Of a stretch of 64,000 nucleotides of DNA, positions 53,601 to 63,245 are shown one piece after another; within the stretch, counting starts at the first letter, position 1; each line of letters opens with the position of its first letter. Under the pieces are notes generated by a model that saw only the letters and a list, made by a program, of their open reading frames with translations, had not been told where the DNA came from and did not search any database. This DNA comes from Fragilariopsis cylindrus CCMP1102 (taxonomy: Eukaryota; Bacillariophyta; Bacillariophyceae; Bacillariales; Bacillariaceae): assembly GCA_900095095.1 (NCBI GenBank), contig FMBT01000402.1, forward strand, positions 1 to 64,000. Reading direction: 5' to 3'. Made by a program: the position numbers and the translations under genes.

Positions 53601-55963
53601 GGTTGGAGGTATGCTCAATTTTGTTATTTCCAAACCAAAATATGATGATATTAATAGCCATTCATGTAGCATGGTACCTCCTAATATGGTAGGGGTAGAT
53701 GACCTCATGAGTATCGTTCGATTAGAAAACGATAAGACGATGGATACGAGTAACAATAATGGTGACAGCGGCCTTGGTGCAACTGATTCTAGTTGTACCG
53801 GTCTACTACGCTCCGTAGAAGATCTTGCTGGACGAACAGAAGAACTTTTTCGGTCACCTGCGGTAATGAATACCTTGTTTATGAATCCAAAAGAAATAGA
53901 TGACATGTATCAAACACTCATCTATAAATGTCCCAATATATATGTGAAACAACGTATCGTAGCAGCAATTGAAAAGGGGATGTTACTGGGGTTGGGATCC
54001 ATGGTTGAAGCACGTTTAATGCACTTTGAATCCGTCCGATTCTTACTACTATATCTGCAATGTCCGTTGTGGCGAGATCAAGAGAAGGAGGAAGGAAACG
54101 AGAAAGAAGTTGCCGACGGTGGTAATGATAATAAACCAAATGATTCGAATTCTGCAGTTCCATTTGATGTTCGGGGTAATTTGCTTTTTCTGCTTTGTGA
54201 AACGATTATTGGTCTACCCTTTGAAGGGTATAAGGCGTTTTTATCATGGAGTGTTACATTGTATGGCGAGGAATTATTCGTTCCGTTCTTAGTTAAGCCA
54301 TTGGTGTACCAACTCAACTATCGCTTCATAAATCAAATCACGCATGGCGTCCCAATGCTATGTGGGGTATTACTTTGGTTTCATACTCTCAACGAGCAAC
54401 GATCCGATCAAAATCTTGCACATTGTGAAGATTTTTACTGTTCGGGTATTGAAGCGATGCCTATGGAAGCGCTGTACGAAGATCTTTCTACGTATGAAAT
54501 GGCAACTGATGGGCAAAGATCAAGTAATTTTTTCCTCGTTGCACACCCATTTTTGATTTCTCCCACGGTGAAGCAAGATCTATTGCAAGTAGAAAGTCAA
54601 ATGTCCATGGTCGAGGCCGCTCAAGCCGGAGGTGTTACTTTCGATCCTGACACACGTGAATTCAAGTTCAAGCCGTACTTCGTTTTGGCCATTGACAGAA
54701 AATATCTGCTACCACAAACGTTACAGGCCGTAGCAAAAGCCTCAACAACAGAACTACGGAAAAGCTTGAAGATTGTATTCAAGGGCGAAGATGGTGTCGA
54801 TGCAGGCGGAGTAACTAAGGAATTTTTCCAACTTCTTTGTGAGAAACTCTTCGATGTGAACACAGGAATGTGGACAACTAGTTCTACTAATGATACTTGG
54901 TTCAATTCAGTATGTACCTGGAACGGTGAAGGTTATTATTTGGTCGGAGTCCTTTGTGGATTAGCTGTATACAACACTGTCATTCTGGACGTTCATTTCC
55001 CTCACGCGATTTATCGCAAGCTTCTTCGCCTTCCTCTTGGTCTGGAAGACTTGATCGACGAGGACGTACGTAAAGGCCTCAAGACCCTTTTGGATTATGA
55101 CGGTGACGACGCGGAGGATATTTTCTGTCTAAATTTTGAAATCACATGGATGGTTCTCGGACAACAACAAAAGAAAGAGCTGAAACCAGGAGGATCCGAT
55201 ATCGCTGTAACGTCCGAAAACAAGGAGGAGTATGTTATGCTTTATGTAAAATGGCTTCTTGTGGATAGTATAGGGCCACAATACGACGAATTCGAAAGAG
55301 GATTCATGACAGTTATGGAGGACTCTAGTCTTGAGATTCTACTCGCGGAAGAATTGGAGTTGCTCGTGACCGGAACGCCCGAACTCGACTTCTACGCGCT
55401 TGAAAAATCTTCAACTTACGAAGGTGGGTATGATACAGATTCTACGGTTGTTAAGAATATTTGGAAATGGACTCAATCAGCATCACTTACCACACAGGAG
55501 AGCTTCCTAAAATTTTGCACCGGATCCAGCAAGGGTAAGTAAAGGAAAGAATGTATTCATGGCATCTACTTTGTCTCTATTTCTGTCTCTCTCGGCATTA
55601 CCTAACTTATTTGTAATTTGATCCCTACATAATTTAATCTTTTGGTGTATAGCGCCGATCGGAGGACTAGGTGAAATGCCTTTTAAAATTCAGAGGTACG
55701 CACGATTGTTGTTTACGTACTATTCGAGTCACAAAATATGAAATATTCTTTTTGACGATTATCCCCCTATTTTTGCTTGTTTGTCATTATTCTATAATTG
55801 TTGAACTACGCAATACAGAGCGGGTCCCGATTCTATACAATTACCTACTGCACATACCTGTTTCAATACTTTAATCGTACCAGATTATGGAGACGACTAT
55901 AAAAAGCTATCCGAAAGGTTAAGTCGAGCTGTTATTGAATGTGAAGGTTTCGGTCTACAGTAG
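50671..55963 (+). CDS. RCC1-repeat HECT-type E3 ubiquitin ligase (HERC-like), three exons
   Basis: Exons 50671-55534, 55653-55695 (43 bp) and 55819-55963 give 1683 residues; introns of 118 and 123 bp. Residues 1-480 are low complexity (Ser, Asn, Thr, Gln, a Pro run). About 490-950 holds RCC1-type blades: EIYTWG, CGFVTSSSGRLLICGSNSCG, CGIDHTAAITETKSVLTWGS, YAWGNNAFGQCG, CGKNHTILVTESGRLLVCGS, AGTNHALILDDMGHLYEMG. The HECT domain begins near 1350 (LRKSLKIVFKGEDGVDAGGV, TKEFFQLL) and ends in APIGGLGEMPFKIQR, AGPDSIQLPTAHTCFNTL and CEGFGLQ. Cys1650 is the expected catalytic Cys; it is encoded only by exon 3. It would transfer ubiquitin from an E2 to substrates; the RCC1 propeller presumably binds substrate or a GTPase. 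The start is ATG 50671. Confidence 0.93.
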
Positions 55964-56221
55964 ATAAATAAAATAGCGATCGCATTTATACATCGACAGC
56001 TTCTGCACTGTACTGGATGAATCTTCAACCTTTACGGTCCACGATTGTAAATCAACATAGCTGTACTGATGTTAAACTGGACGAAGATTTCATAGTATGT
56101 AAGCTATTTATTTTATCTATCATACTATACTATTATTTGAGATGGAATGTGATTTGTTCCCTCCCGTTTCTTTTCGTCCCGCTTAAACAGTAATATTGTA
56201 CCTGCCGTTGTTGACGACGAG
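55964..56221. other. Short spacer between convergent genes
   Basis: About 260 bp between the 3' end of the HECT gene and the 3' end of the minus-strand DUF6824 gene. No feature recognised. Confidence 0.5.
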
Positions 56222-57647
56222 TCAGTCGTCCGTATCCAATATCGTCGTATTGTTGTTGTTGCTATTGTTACTATCAGTATAATTTCTTAATTGCTGCCGT
56301 CTTCGTACCTTACTTGTTGAACTTGACCTATATTGATTATGAAGAGAATCACGGAATAATGCTGTAACTTTGACTCTTGCATCCCGTTCTGTCATCTCCC
56401 ACCAGCAAGCGTCTTCATACTTAACAAATCCTGTTGTAGGTGTAGAGGTAGTGCTATTGTTAGTAGCATTTTTATCTCGTACATGACAAATAATTTTAGT
56501 TGTAGCATTAATCTTTTCACGTCGTTCACCATTTGAATATTCTATTAGACTATCCATGATTAATCCTTTTAATTTTAAATTCCCTTCATTTGTTTTTGGG
56601 ACATTTCCCTTCCCTAATACAACAGTATTCGTCCCCGGAATAAAATTCTTGGATAACTTTCTTTTCTCTTCAGGAAATCTCCTACTACTCCTACTCGTAT
56701 AGTAAGCGCCGTCATCATTGCCATGGAAGTTTTGGTGGTGATGGTTACCATTGTTACCGGTGGTATCTGTACTCTGTGTCCCAGTATATCTATTCATCAG
56801 TTGTTGCTGCTCTTGTTGCTGGTGAATTTGTTGGACCGTTTGATGTTTTGTAGATGATAATTTTGAATCATATTGCTGTACACGTATCTGCTGATTGTCC
56901 AGAGACTGGAGATCTGCATAAAGTGATCGGAACAACGATGAAGCCAATTTGCTTCTAGTGTTGGCTGTATCCGTCTTTTTTGCAGTCTTATTATCACGGG
57001 AAGGAATATCACTAGGTGCACGTTTCCTGTTTCTTCTATTATCGATAGTGCTGTTGTCGTTTCCCCTTTCTGTTGCTTTCCTCCTCCTCCCCGCCGCCGA
57101 TCGTTTCCTATTGATATTCTCGCTTATATTTCTCGTTGGATTACTATTTAGTTCAGCAGAATCGCACATAGTCTTGCTGATATCATTATTACCAACTGTA
57201 CTGTTCTTCAAGTTCAAAGAAAATGTTGATTGACGTCCACCACCGTGTGTTGTTGCTGATGATGGCTCTACAGTTCCGCCGATATTAATCAAGGTGGGGA
57301 ATTTACCTGGAAAATTGCGCAATAGAGAAGGTGATGACAGGTGTGGCAATAGTGGCAAGGACGATGTCGATTGTTGCATCGTTAAAAGGGATGGTGGAAT
57401 AAGATGCAATTGATGTGTATGCTGCTGCCCTTGGTATTGTTGATGGTGTTGTTGCTGCTGATGTTGTTGCAGCAAATAATATGGTATCTCATTAGGCTTG
57501 TGCGCCGCCGCTCTTCTTATTGTCATCATCTGATGGTTTTGAAGGGCCATACCTAATTCATATTGTTCCTGTAACTTTCTTCTTTCTTCTAAAAATGAAG
57601 TATTTAATATGTGTTGACGATACTGATGATGTTGCTGATACTGATAT

Positions 57648-57687
<40 letters not shown>

Positions 57688-58171
57688 CTTTCTGCTGTTG
57701 TTGCTGCTGCTGTTGTCGATGCTGTTGCTGTTGTTGTTGTTGCTGCTGCTGCTGCTGTGACGTCGTCCCCTTCGTACCCCTCGACGCCGTAACTGAAGAA
57801 GAAGAAGTTGCAGATTTTCTGTTACAGAGAGGAGACCATCGGAAATTGTTATGCATGCTTATGTTCTGAGCAGGCGGTAGTGAGTCTTCCACTGTCGGCA
57901 TAGAAACAAATCGAGAATGTATAGCATCGTTGTAACTATCATTTTCCGCAGGATTTTGTTGCTGTTGTTGTAGCTCATTCTTCCTGTTATTTTTGCCGTC
58001 ATCATCGTCGTACCGTTGCTGATGCAGCTGATGCAGCAGCTGCTGCTGCTGCTGCTGCTTTCCTCGATTTTGATCAATTCGTTGTCGTAATTTATCTATA
58101 TCGGCAGAAAGTCGATCACGGTATGATGCAACCGCTGTTGTTACCGATGATACAGATGGTAGGTCACTCAT
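56222..58171 (-). CDS. Gln-rich protein with DUF6824-type domain
   Basis: 649 residues from ATG 58171 (a GTG three codons upstream keeps the frame open). Residues 1-40 look helical (SYRDRLSADIDKLRQRIDQN), followed by extensive Gln runs to about residue 280, basic clusters (RKRSAAGRRRKATER, RRNRKRAPS) and a second Gln stretch. The only clear domain is C-terminal, about 505-615: NTVVLGKGNVPKTNEGN, LKLKGLIMDSLIEYSNG, KINATTKIICHVRDKN, then CWWEMTERDARVKVTALFRD. This follows the DUF6824 pattern: a diagnostic opening normally written DVLxGRG..NxHPGN, a (I/V)xxRGGRF-like strand and W.....A..K. The opening is divergent here (VVLGKGN). The family is expanded in diatoms; function unknown, DNA or chromatin binding often supposed. 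Nuclear location is likely from the basic clusters. Confidence 0.75.
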
Positions 58172-58570
58172 CGCACGCACAATACTAGCATCAATCTCTC
58201 TTTCTCTCTCTTACTCTCTCTCTCTCAACAAATATTGTTCTCGTGGTGCATCCTCTATGTTATGATATAATGGTTCTAATAGATAGCGATTTGTTGTAAA
58301 ACGGTATGTAAAAAATAAAAATAAAATGAGGCCGTTGAGGAATATTCTTTTAGACAGGTTGGGCTTAACGGTTTTGTCGATATTTTTTTTTACTATGAAT
58401 TTATTAGTGCGTTGGAGACAAAAGCCCATCTTCGAACAAATCGTTGTTCACGTTCAAAACACCAGTCTTCCACGTGTAAGTTTGTTTCTTTTTTGAAAAA
58501 ATATACATCAAAGGGAGGCATGAAAAGCATCAAAACTATCAAAATCACATAAATAACACATAACTCGACA
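58172..58570. other. Divergent intergenic region
   Basis: About 400 bp between the divergent starts of the DUF6824 gene and the SH3-like/C2H2 gene, so it should contain both promoters. A CT run lies at 58197-58226. No other feature seen. Confidence 0.5.
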
Positions 58571-58910
58571 ATGGAGAATATCCCCGGTGACAGATCCGAC
58601 GAGTATGGGTGCTTCGTTTATCATGTATTAAAAACTGTTAATGTTCAGACCTGCAAGTCAGTGGATGATAAATCTGGAAGCGGACAATCTTTTAACGAAG
58701 GAGATCTCGTTTCGATTGACCTTATCCGTCCTTCTCGTTTTTCGAAAAGTAAGAATGGACCGTTTCTTCGACTTACTGATGATTCTGGTTGGCTTTTTGA
58801 GAAATAGTCTGGTGTATTTTTCCTTCAGAGACTGCCCGTGACGAGTGGCTTGTGGTGTTTTTATATTGACAATCGTATGTCTGGTATCGACCTGCGTCGG
58901 CATCCCTTCG
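58571..58910 (+). pseudogene. Disrupted 5' part of the SH3-like/C2H2 gene
   Basis: An ATG at 58571 opens 78 codons to a TAG at 58805, yet conserved coding continues beyond it in shifting frames. The NGPFLRLTDDSGWLFEK end matches NGPYLRLTDGTVWIFKK in the downstream repeat, and GIDLRRHPFDG matches GIELRRQPID. To line this part up with the downstream repeat, about three single-base changes are needed between 58800 and 58925, at or near homopolymers (AAA, TTTTT and close to 58915). This is either a recently decayed 5' end or assembly error. A GT-AG intron (58749-58825) can be drawn but would delete the conserved NGPFLRLTD segment. Confidence 0.5.
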
Positions 58911-60413
58911 ATGGCAGTCCACATGTACTATCCACCAATGCAAATGATATATTGCGACAGAAAGGTGGTTAATCCCTCCAATAATGGTGTGGCATCCTAC
59001 CGTGTGCAGGGAACTAATAATGGTTGGCTGTTCGATATGAGATTAAAACAGAAGGTGTCACCTACCATATTATTAACGGATTCGTCCGTCCAAACTGGTC
59101 TATTTGCATACGAATTGTTAGAAAACATTGCTGTACGATTGAAACCAACCGTTTCTCGCTCCGACTCGGTTAGCTCTCAGATTATAATTCGTAAGACCGA
59201 AATTGTTTGCTGCGATGCAATAATCCGTGGCACCTATCCAAAATTTGACGATTATGGCAATGGACCATACCTCCGCTTAACAGATGGTACTGTTTGGATT
59301 TTTAAGAAACGTGCGGATAATGATTCTAAAATTACAAAATCACTCACAATCGAAAATGGAAATTGGTCCTTTCAAGTCGTGAATGGAGGTGGTATCGAAC
59401 TACGCAGGCAGCCAATAGATAGAAAAGATATGACAACCAATATATTATACAGTCCTGGGAATCGTGTTGATTGCGATAAGAAAATTACATCATCATCTTC
59501 TGGTGTTTCATTCTATAGAGTGATTGGGACGGAGGGATGGGTGTTCGATCGCCGCCGAAATGGAGAACCAATGATGAAAATATTGAAGAGTACTGGTCTG
59601 ACGAATCCTGAACCTTTTGTTTTGGGTGATGATCAAAGTCCATGGGATGTAGCTTTTCTTCGTGGAATGGCAGAAGCATACGATCTAAACGAGATATCAC
59701 ATAATATTACAAGCCGGTGCATTTCTTTCCGTAATGATAATGACAGGATTAACATATATTATTCAACAAGGAGAATCGGTACAGCTCTTGACCATCCCTC
59801 ACAGGGGAAAACGCAACTCTTTCGTAGAAAATGTACGGTCGAAGATCTCAAAAGAATATTTCAGAATCCACGATCGCACTCGGGGAAGGGTTATAAGAGA
59901 CGACCCAGTGATAATGGAATAGCAAAGAAAGAAGTAGCACATTCAACACCGCATGGACGAGGAATTTATCTCGATGAGGAAGAATATATTCGAAACTTAC
60001 TCACAGAGTGTGATACAAATATATCAACGTTATATAAGGAACGCGATTCTATTCTGAAATTTATTAGACGGCACGATGATCGACACGCGTTGGTGGCTAC
60101 CAAAATGAAGATAAAAACAGATAATCATGAAAAGCAGCTGGCTGACACTGCTGCCGATAAAGTACGCCAGGAAGCAGCGGCCGAAGCTGCTGCTTGGAAA
60201 GAACGTATAAGATTTGCGGCTGCTGCTGAGGAAGAACGTATAAGATTAGCTAAGTTTCTGACCTGTGGTGAATGTTACCGTGAATTTTCGAGTGAGCACG
60301 CTAGAGATCAGCATTGTCGAGATGCGCATGATCTGCAATGTAATTATTGTGGGAGAACATTTAAATCACAAAACGGTCTAAATAGTCATCGTAATGCAGT
60401 TGATCATTGGTGA
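58911..60413 (+). CDS. SH3-like repeat and two-finger C2H2 protein (3' part of a disrupted gene)
   Basis: Open from a GTG at 58845; the first ATG is 58911 (500 residues). Internal repeat segments are recognisable: YCDRKV...GVASYRVQGTNNGWLFD and DCDKKI...GVSFYRVIGTEGWVFD, with NGPYLRLTDGTVWIFKK between. These resemble the GWxx(D/F) SH3-like units of the RING gene at 10903-13952 in general style. A Lys/Glu/Ala-rich helix (VRQEAAAEAAAWKERIRF) precedes two C2H2 fingers at the C-terminus: CGEC-X12-H-X4-H and CNYC-X12-H-X5-H. It is likely a nucleic-acid- or protein-binding factor. The real product is probably longer and begins at 58571 if the indels upstream are assembly errors. Confidence 0.65.
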   Translation: MAVHMYYPPMQMIYCDRKVVNPSNNGVASYRVQGTNNGWLFDMRLKQKVSPTILLTDSSVQTGLFAYELLENIAVRLKPTVSRSDSVSSQIIIRKTEIVCCDAIIRGTYPKFDDYGNGPYLRLTDGTVWIFKKRADNDSKITKSLTIENGNWSFQVVNGGGIELRRQPIDRKDMTTNILYSPGNRVDCDKKITSSSSGVSFYRVIGTEGWVFDRRRNGEPMMKILKSTGLTNPEPFVLGDDQSPWDVAFLRGMAEAYDLNEISHNITSRCISFRNDNDRINIYYSTRRIGTALDHPSQGKTQLFRRKCTVEDLKRIFQNPRSHSGKGYKRRPSDNGIAKKEVAHSTPHGRGIYLDEEEYIRNLLTECDTNISTLYKERDSILKFIRRHDDRHALVATKMKIKTDNHEKQLADTAADKVRQEAAAEAAAWKERIRFAAAAEEERIRLAKFLTCGECYREFSSEHARDQHCRDAHDLQCNYCGRTFKSQNGLNSHRNAVDHW

Positions 60414-60916
60414 AGAACAAACATAACAAGGAATAGAGACAACAATATCTATTCGATCACAGCAATAAGTAGTTGTCTATTGAGAAATGTTATCAGTAAC
60501 GACTTGACGGTGACGGTGACGGTGACGATAGCTACCATCGGGGTAATTATTATCGTGGAAACTTGACGTTTGTTCGATTAAATTTGCGTTGTATGAGTGT
60601 AACTACCAGGTATTTTACAATATTGGGAAACTTCTAATAGTAATAATGTATAATTTGAAGATTAAGATACATAAACTGCACCTAGACATGTTGGCATTAA
60701 ATGCAATTCTTATCTATCAGTCTTCTACTAGTATCTTCCATCCTGAGGATAGTTCATATTTCATTTGATCCATTCAAATTTGCTAGCTACCATACAGTTA
60801 AAAATTCCCCCAATTGATGGTACTTCAATGCATAGCGCGTGTTGTAGGAATAAAACGGTCTGTGCGCAGACGGGATTTTGTAACACAGCTGGCTGTCCCC
60901 CAAATGAATTCTAAAT
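60414..60916. other. 3' flank of the C2H2 gene and left flank of repeat copy 3
   Basis: A GACGGT microsatellite lies at about 60505-60528. Positions about 60800-60880 resemble 130-205, sharing TGCATAGCGCGTGTTGTAG and nearby sequence. No gene seen. Confidence 0.5.
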
Positions 60917-61710
60917 ATAGAAACTAAATCATGCCCAAAATTTTACTGGTAGTTGTTAGTGCAGTATATATAATAACAACTTTAGCATAAAGTATATACA
61001 CCTAAAAAGTCATTGTTTTGGAAAATTAAACTATGAAGTTTACAATTGACCTATTGGATGGAGAACTGTTGCATTCCTTAGTCTTACAAGCCTACTGGTA
61101 TCTCACAATGTAGGCTCACACACAGCACACATCTTAGAGATTTAAAATATATGTGTACACACAACAAAATATCTCATTTGAAAGGGTTGCAGAGGACAAC
61201 ACTAGATGAGTCGGGGGCACTAGCATCTGCATAGTGTACTAGAACATTGTGTTTGCCTCCTACAACTTTTCTGATTCTGTGGTTGCGGAAATAAATTTCT
61301 TTTGCTAATGTGGTAGGCACAAAAATAAAAAGATTTTCAATCAAAATGAACCACAAAATATCTCATTTGAAAGGGTTGCAGAGGACAACACTAGATGAGT
61401 CGGGGGCACTAGCATCTGCATAGTGTACTAGAACATTGTGTTTGCCTCCTACAACTTTTCTGATTCTGTGGTTGCGGAAATAAATTTCTTTTGCTAATGT
61501 GGTAGGCACACAAATAACAGGTTTTTTAATCAAAATGAACCACAAAATATCTCATTTGAAAGGGTTGCAGATCACAACACCAGATGAGTCAGGTGCACAA
61601 ACATTCACATAGTGTACTAGAACATTGTGGTTGTCTCCTACAACTTTTCTGTTCATGTGGTTGAGGAATAAAATTTGTTTTGTTAATGTGGTAGGCACAC
61701 AAATGACTAG
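60917..61710 (+). repeat. Modular dispersed repeat, copy 3 (inverted R block followed by direct units)
   Basis: An inverted R block (about 60917-61135) begins AAACTAAATCATGCCC, the reverse complement of the R terminus of copies 1 and 2, and includes TACAAGCCTACTGGTATCTC. Tandem units in direct orientation follow (about 61155-61350, 61351-61540, 61541-61710). The first two units are 189 bp apart and nearly identical, with only a few differences close to their ends, so this is the youngest part of the family in the window. Confidence 0.8.
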
Positions 61711-62574
61711 GTGCACAAGAGATCCAGGTGTAGGTTGGTATGAAACACAATGGTTTCACAGTACTAGACAGATTGAATGTGTTTCCCTCCTACCATCCCT
61801 GGTGGCTCATCATCACTTGACTAAAGTAGTTTCTATTGGTATCATTTTTATCTCACAAATTCTCCAGTGGAAATTTGTTATTGGAATACATCATTGAATA
61901 CAGTAATAAGATGAATAACTTCCCCTTGGGTGAATAATAAGATGAATAACAACCAGCATGGTGCACCAAAATACCAGCCAGTCATCCATCTCATAACTAT
62001 AGGGGATGAACCAAGGGTCATAATCCCTCATATTTACCGTATTCTTGTCTCCAGAACACAAACATTGCATTTTGGCCAACATGTCATATTTCCAAGCACA
62101 AAAGTACCATTCAGAAATAGGCTGCCATAGCATCAAAGAAAGGAATTGGACCATGGTTTGAACACCCAGATACCTTTCATATATGCATATGGTCAAAATA
62201 CACCAACAATGCCTGGAACATTTGCCATACTGGCGAGTATGGTGGGGCTGGGAACAATAGAATAGACATAAAATAGCCCAAAATGCACACGTTGCAAAGA
62301 TGTTTGAAATGCTACCACTCCCATACCAGGTATGCTGAGTCCCAAGTAAAATAGCTAGGCATCAACCTAATTCATAAAGGTTTTGGAATCTTCGGGGAAA
62401 ACACACAGTTTCTCTAATTGCCAAACTTGTGCGCGTGTAATCTTATCAAGGTCGTGATGCACCATCAATATAGACCTAATAACCTTGAAAAATTATATGG
62501 AGCTCAACATTATACCTATGGGTACAAGGTCCAACTATTGCCTAGGGCTCTAGAGAGGTTAGCAAGGTGTCAGG

Positions 62575-62800
62575 GTGTACTAAGCCCCAGAAAAGGTCAT
62601 TTAGGCCCCAAAACAGGTTTTACCCCATTAGCACCCACATCAGCATGGTCCTACCAATAGCTTGCCAAGTGTGTATTCCCTTTGGTGTATATGGTCAACC
62701 CCATGTGCTTACTTTGGGACAATTCATCTTTTTGAGTGTGTACTAGGTCACATACCCTACCCCCCCCCCCCCCCAAATGGGCCATTTTCCCATGTCCTAG
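62575..62800 (+). repeat. Divergent relative of the R block
   Basis: AAGGTCATTTAGGCCCCAAA, then CCCTTTGGTGTATATGGTCA, TTTGGGACAATTCATCTTTT, GAGTGTGTACT and, after the C15 tract, AAATGGGCCATTTT follow the same order as in the R block at about 1465-1660 and 31850-32040, with substitutions and indels. It marks an older insertion of the same family or of a related subfamily. Confidence 0.7.
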
Positions 62801-63069
62801 GCTGCATCAACCCTTTACCACCTTCCAGTGTGAAGAACACATGTCTAGCACCCCAAAGTCTGGTCCAGGTATCCACCCTATGCATATTTAAGCTCAGATT
62901 ATACCATCTGATTGGGACTTTATACATGCTGGGATTGGTTAGAATGCCAGAAAGTGGAGTGGTACTGGTAGCAAGTACCACACTAAATAAGTATAGGTCT
63001 GTCCTTTGACTAGAAGTTAAAGTGTTATCAGAGTTTGTGTTGGGAGTTGAAATATTAGTCCTGTTCTGC

Positions 63070-63245
63070 AAGGCACACACACAATATGGTGTATTCAAAT
63101 CATACATAGCATATCCGGCACATAATGGTGTATAACCATACACAGCATAACCCCCCCCCCCCCCCCCACACACACACACCATATTCACACAATATGGTGT
63201 ATGCATATCATACACAGCGCACACACACATACACCATATTCACAT
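63070..63245. repeat. Short tandem or palindromic repeats around ATGGTGTAT
   Basis: CACACAATATGGTGTATTCA, CACATAATGGTGTATAACCA and CACACAATATGGTGTATGCA recur at intervals of about 45-70 bp, each followed by a CATACATAGCA/CATACACAGCA stretch, with ACACCATATTCACA facing them in reverse and a C17 tract between. Probably a small satellite with hairpin potential. Confidence 0.7.

Noticed and set aside
58749-58825. GT-AG intron (gtaaga...ccttcag) that would bypass the TAG stop at 58805
   Set aside because: It would remove NGPFLRLTDDSGWLF, which matches the downstream repeat of the same protein; coding decay or assembly error fits better.
61174-61545. Repeated minus-strand frames of 60 codons with nearly identical peptides
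   Set aside because: They follow the 189-bp repeat period, end in stops inside each unit and have no coding signature.
62662-63230. Open frames of 115 and 157 codons over the C15 and C17 tracts
   Set aside because: Composition follows the homopolymers and repeats (Gly and Pro runs); the sequence is R-block-related repeat.
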